Source: Paenibacillus zeirhizosphaerae (GTDB lineage: Bacteria; Bacillota; Bacilli; Paenibacillales; Paenibacillaceae). Taken from it: 64,000 nt of DNA. The stretch covers positions 1-64,000 of the forward strand of contig NZ_JAPCKK010000016.1 in assembly GCF_030705605.1 (NCBI RefSeq), written 5' to 3'. The notes below the pieces were generated by a model that saw nothing but the letters and a program-made list of their open reading frames with translations, made no database searches and had not been told where the DNA came from. Position numbers and translations under genes: made by a program. Within the stretch, counting starts at the first letter, position 1; each line of letters starts with the position of its first letter. Below, in pieces: positions 62,543 to 64,000 of the stretch.

Positions 62543-63119
62543 TTGCAATTCCCTCCCATACTGCGTCCATCCCTCGCTTGAATGACTCAATGATGGTCTG
62601 TTTGTCTATTTCCCCCGAATACATCATCAGCGTATGGAGCAGGATCGCGACTAAAATCGAAGCTGCGGTATCCGAATCTGTGCGGGGTCGGAAGGAACCG
62701 TCTCTAACCGCCTCCTCTATAACCCCACGAATTCTCTCCTGCAGAATTATTAAATTTGCTGCTTGCTCCTTGCCCTCGATTGCTACTTTAACCGTTTCAG
62801 CCAGTGCAAGGCGCAGTAAACCGGAATGATCTGAATAAATGGTGAGCAGTTCGCCGAATATACTAAGTAATCTGGGCTTAAGTTTACCCTCCTGATGTCT
62901 TTCCGTAATTTTCCCCAGTAATGTGGAATAGGAATCAGCAACGTGAAGAAGAACATGCTCTTTTTTGGCAAAATAATTAAAGAAGGTTCCTTTTGCAATT
63001 CCGCACGCCTGGGTAATTTCCTCAACGGTCACGTTCTCAAAACCTTTCTGCTTGAACAGTTCAACAGCATGATAAACGATAGTATCCTTCGTTTTCTTTT
63101 TCTTTACTTCTCTTAGCAC
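62535..63119 (-). CDS. TetR/AcrR family regulator
   Basis: The 194-aa protein has the TetR motif VTVEEITQACGIAKGTFFNYFA (about residues 31-52). I chose GTG 63119, since GGAGTGAT lies 7 nt before it. The ATG further up (63149) lies inside the operator palindromes and would be an unusual start. It overlaps the glycerophosphodiesterase gene, so it probably regulates its own two-gene operon. Confidence 0.87.
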   Translation of the reverse strand: MLREVKKKKTKDTIVYHAVELFKQKGFENVTVEEITQACGIAKGTFFNYFAKKEHVLLHVADSYSTLLGKITERHQEGKLKPRLLSIFGELLTIYSDHSGLLRLALAETVKVAIEGKEQAANLIILQERIRGVIEEAVRDGSFRPRTDSDTAASILVAILLHTLMMYSGEIDKQTIIESFKRGMDAVWEGIANE

Positions 63120-63134
63120 ATGATCACTCCCGAA

Positions 63135-63167
63135 AATGACCTTGGTCATTTATGACTAAGGTCATTA
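63135..63167. promoter_or_regulatory. Tandem TetR-type operators
   Basis: AATGACC-TT-GGTCATT (63135-63150) and ATGAC-TAAG-GTCAT (63153-63166) lie side by side just upstream of the TetR gene. They have the usual GAC...GTC arms of TetR sites. Confidence 0.8.
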
Positions 63168-63316
63168 TATTTCACCTTTTATCTGTTTACAATAAAAAAA
63201 ACCAAAAATTAGGATAGATACGTACAGAGCTTCCCATAGAGAATATCCTATAGCGCACAGGGAAATCCCTTATTCTGCAAATGCACAGCCTCGGCAGCAC
63301 ATTCACATTGTTGAAC

Positions 63317-63350
63317 GAAAAAAAGAACCGCAGAAATATCCTGCAGTTCT
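63317..63350 (-). terminator. Terminator of the DHA2 transporter unit
   Basis: On the minus strand AGAACTGCAG pairs with CTGCGGTTCT, followed by a run of T. Confidence 0.85.
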
Positions 63351-63365
63351 TATGGAACCCATTGC

Positions 63366-63596
63366 TTATGGATTTGCCACAGCAAATGCCTCCGCAGCCG
63401 CGTACAGATAATAAGCTAATCCAGTTTGCTGGCCTTCCAGCATACGAAGATGAAACTCATCGCTGAGGAAAAATCGTGTTTGCGCTGCAAAATCATCAGC
63501 CGAAACCTTATGTCCATGCTTGTTCAAGAATTCCAGATGATTGCGAATCAAACCTCTTGTTTGTTCATCATCATGCCTTAATGATCTTTTTTGTAA
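63366..63596 (-). CDS. Small downstream reading frame of unknown function
   Basis: A minus-strand frame continues directly from the MFS stop codon, in the same frame, and encodes up to about 76 codons ending at 63366. The clearest part is LEFLNKHGHKVSADDFAAQT and FHLRMLEGQQTGLAYYLYAA. Without the MFS stop it would be a C-terminal extension. ATG at 63551 (MIRNHLEFL) is listed as a start but has no good ribosome site. I do not recognise a family. It may be a separate gene, a readthrough extension or the end of a truncated gene. Confidence 0.4.
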   Translation of the reverse strand, partial: LQKRSLRHDDEQTRGLIRNHLEFLNKHGHKVSADDFAAQTRFFLSDEFHLRMLEGQQTGLAYYLYAAAEAFAVANP

Positions 63597-64000
63597 TTAA
63601 GCCTCTTTTGGAATAGCTCTTTTGGTTTTTTCGGAAGATGGTTCCTCGACGGCTTGTTTTACACGTTTGATAAAGAACGAGAGCAACAAACCAAGAACAC
63701 CGATGCCAACAATAACAAGGTAGGCGTCGTTTATCCCCTGTATCGTTGCTTCCGTAACCATTTGAGCTTGCGTCATCCCTTCAGTTCCGCCGGAAGCCAT
63801 CATATCTTTCATATGTGTTTTTGTCCGGTCGGACATGACGGTTACGAGCAACGAGGTACCAATAGCACCTGCAACTTGACGAACAGTGTTGGAAATTGCC
63901 GTACCATGTGGATTCAATCGATTTGGCAATTGATTCAAGCCTGCGGTTTGGATTGGCATCAGAAGCAAAGCCATCCCAATACGGCGCGCAGTAGACATAA
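63597..64000 (-). CDS. DHA2-type MFS efflux transporter, C-terminal part
   Basis: Only the last 134 codons are inside the window; the gene continues past the right edge. RIGMALLLMPIQTAGLNQLP and HGTAISNTVRQVAGAIGTSL are typical of the EmrB/QacA 14-segment exporters. The last hydrophobic helix is followed by a Lys/Glu-rich tail (EEPSSEKTKRAIPKEA). Confidence 0.88.
   Translation of the reverse strand, partial: MSTARRIGMALLLMPIQTAGLNQLPNRLNPHGTAISNTVRQVAGAIGTSLLVTVMSDRTKTHMKDMMASGGTEGMTQAQMVTEATIQGINDAYLVIVGIGVLGLLLSFFIKRVKQAVEEPSSEKTKRAIPKEA

Overview
The window looks like a chromosomal segment of an endospore-forming Firmicute, most likely Paenibacillus or a close relative. The evidence is a tricistronic-type GerA germinant-receptor operon, a YheC/YheD spore-coat ATP-grasp protein, a tiny YjcZ-type sporulation protein, a class D sortase, strong AGGAGG ribosome sites, a tRNA-dependent T-box leader and a cobalamin riboswitch. 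I saw no rRNA or tRNA genes, no CRISPR array and no prophage. Genus assignment is an inference from gene content, not a search.

Layout. 0-6.6 kb: leuA behind a leucine T-box, a TetR/MFS efflux pair with matching operators, a sortase, a LysR regulator with a structured leader, and a DinB-fold protein. 6.7-11.9 kb: a plus-strand operon of an iron-type alcohol dehydrogenase, an Ssu/Tau-like ABC importer and an aminotransferase. 12.2-20 kb: an ArsR gene with a broken SRPBCC neighbour, then a minus-strand operon (acetyltransferase, amino-acid ABC binding protein and two permeases, two flavin monooxygenases, an M20 deacylase, an FMN reductase). That operon resembles the Bacillus ytm/ytn (snaA-tcy-cmo-snd) and yxe routes for S-alkylcysteine salvage. 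Similar CTAT...ATAG palindromes precede the LysR gene and both operons, so they may form one sulfur regulon. 20-22.7 kb: btuF-btuC under a B12 riboswitch, without an ATPase.

22.8-28.9 kb: a polyamine catabolism cluster (agmatine deiminase, putrescine aminotransferase, aldehyde dehydrogenase, GABA aminotransferase) with a TetR regulator. 28.9-30.9 kb: a transposon-like element with 14-bp inverted repeats and a 7-bp target duplication, carrying an IS1595-like transposase gene. A 662-bp copy lacking that gene, with its own 7-bp duplication, lies at 56.7-57.3 kb. 30.9-33.7 kb: a NarL-type two-component system. 33.9-39.3 kb: glycosyltransferases (one with a highly basic tail), a sugar nucleotidyltransferase, a kinase-fold protein and small proteins, one resembling the RNA polymerase alpha C-terminal domain.

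39.3-47.7 kb: an ilvN remnant, a four-domain CoA-disulfide reductase/rhodanese/TusA/DsrE protein with an ArsR regulator, a double GNAT, an aminotransferase, and a divergent ThuA-fold/LysM-GMC oxidoreductase pair. 47.7-51.8 kb: the ger operon. 52-56.3 kb: an ABC ATPase, AdaA, an SDR, and a YheC/D plus M14-like amidohydrolase pair. 56.4-57.5 kb: an IS3-family relic and repeats. 57.5-64 kb: a Dabb protein, an MmyB-like regulator, LacI plus GH1 phospho-beta-glucosidase, TetR plus glycerophosphodiesterase, and the 3' end of a DHA2 MFS transporter cut by the window edge.

The sequence also holds a family of roughly 100-bp imperfect palindromes (REPIN-like) at 126-164 (partial), 11909-12044, 43752-43850 and 57368-57466.
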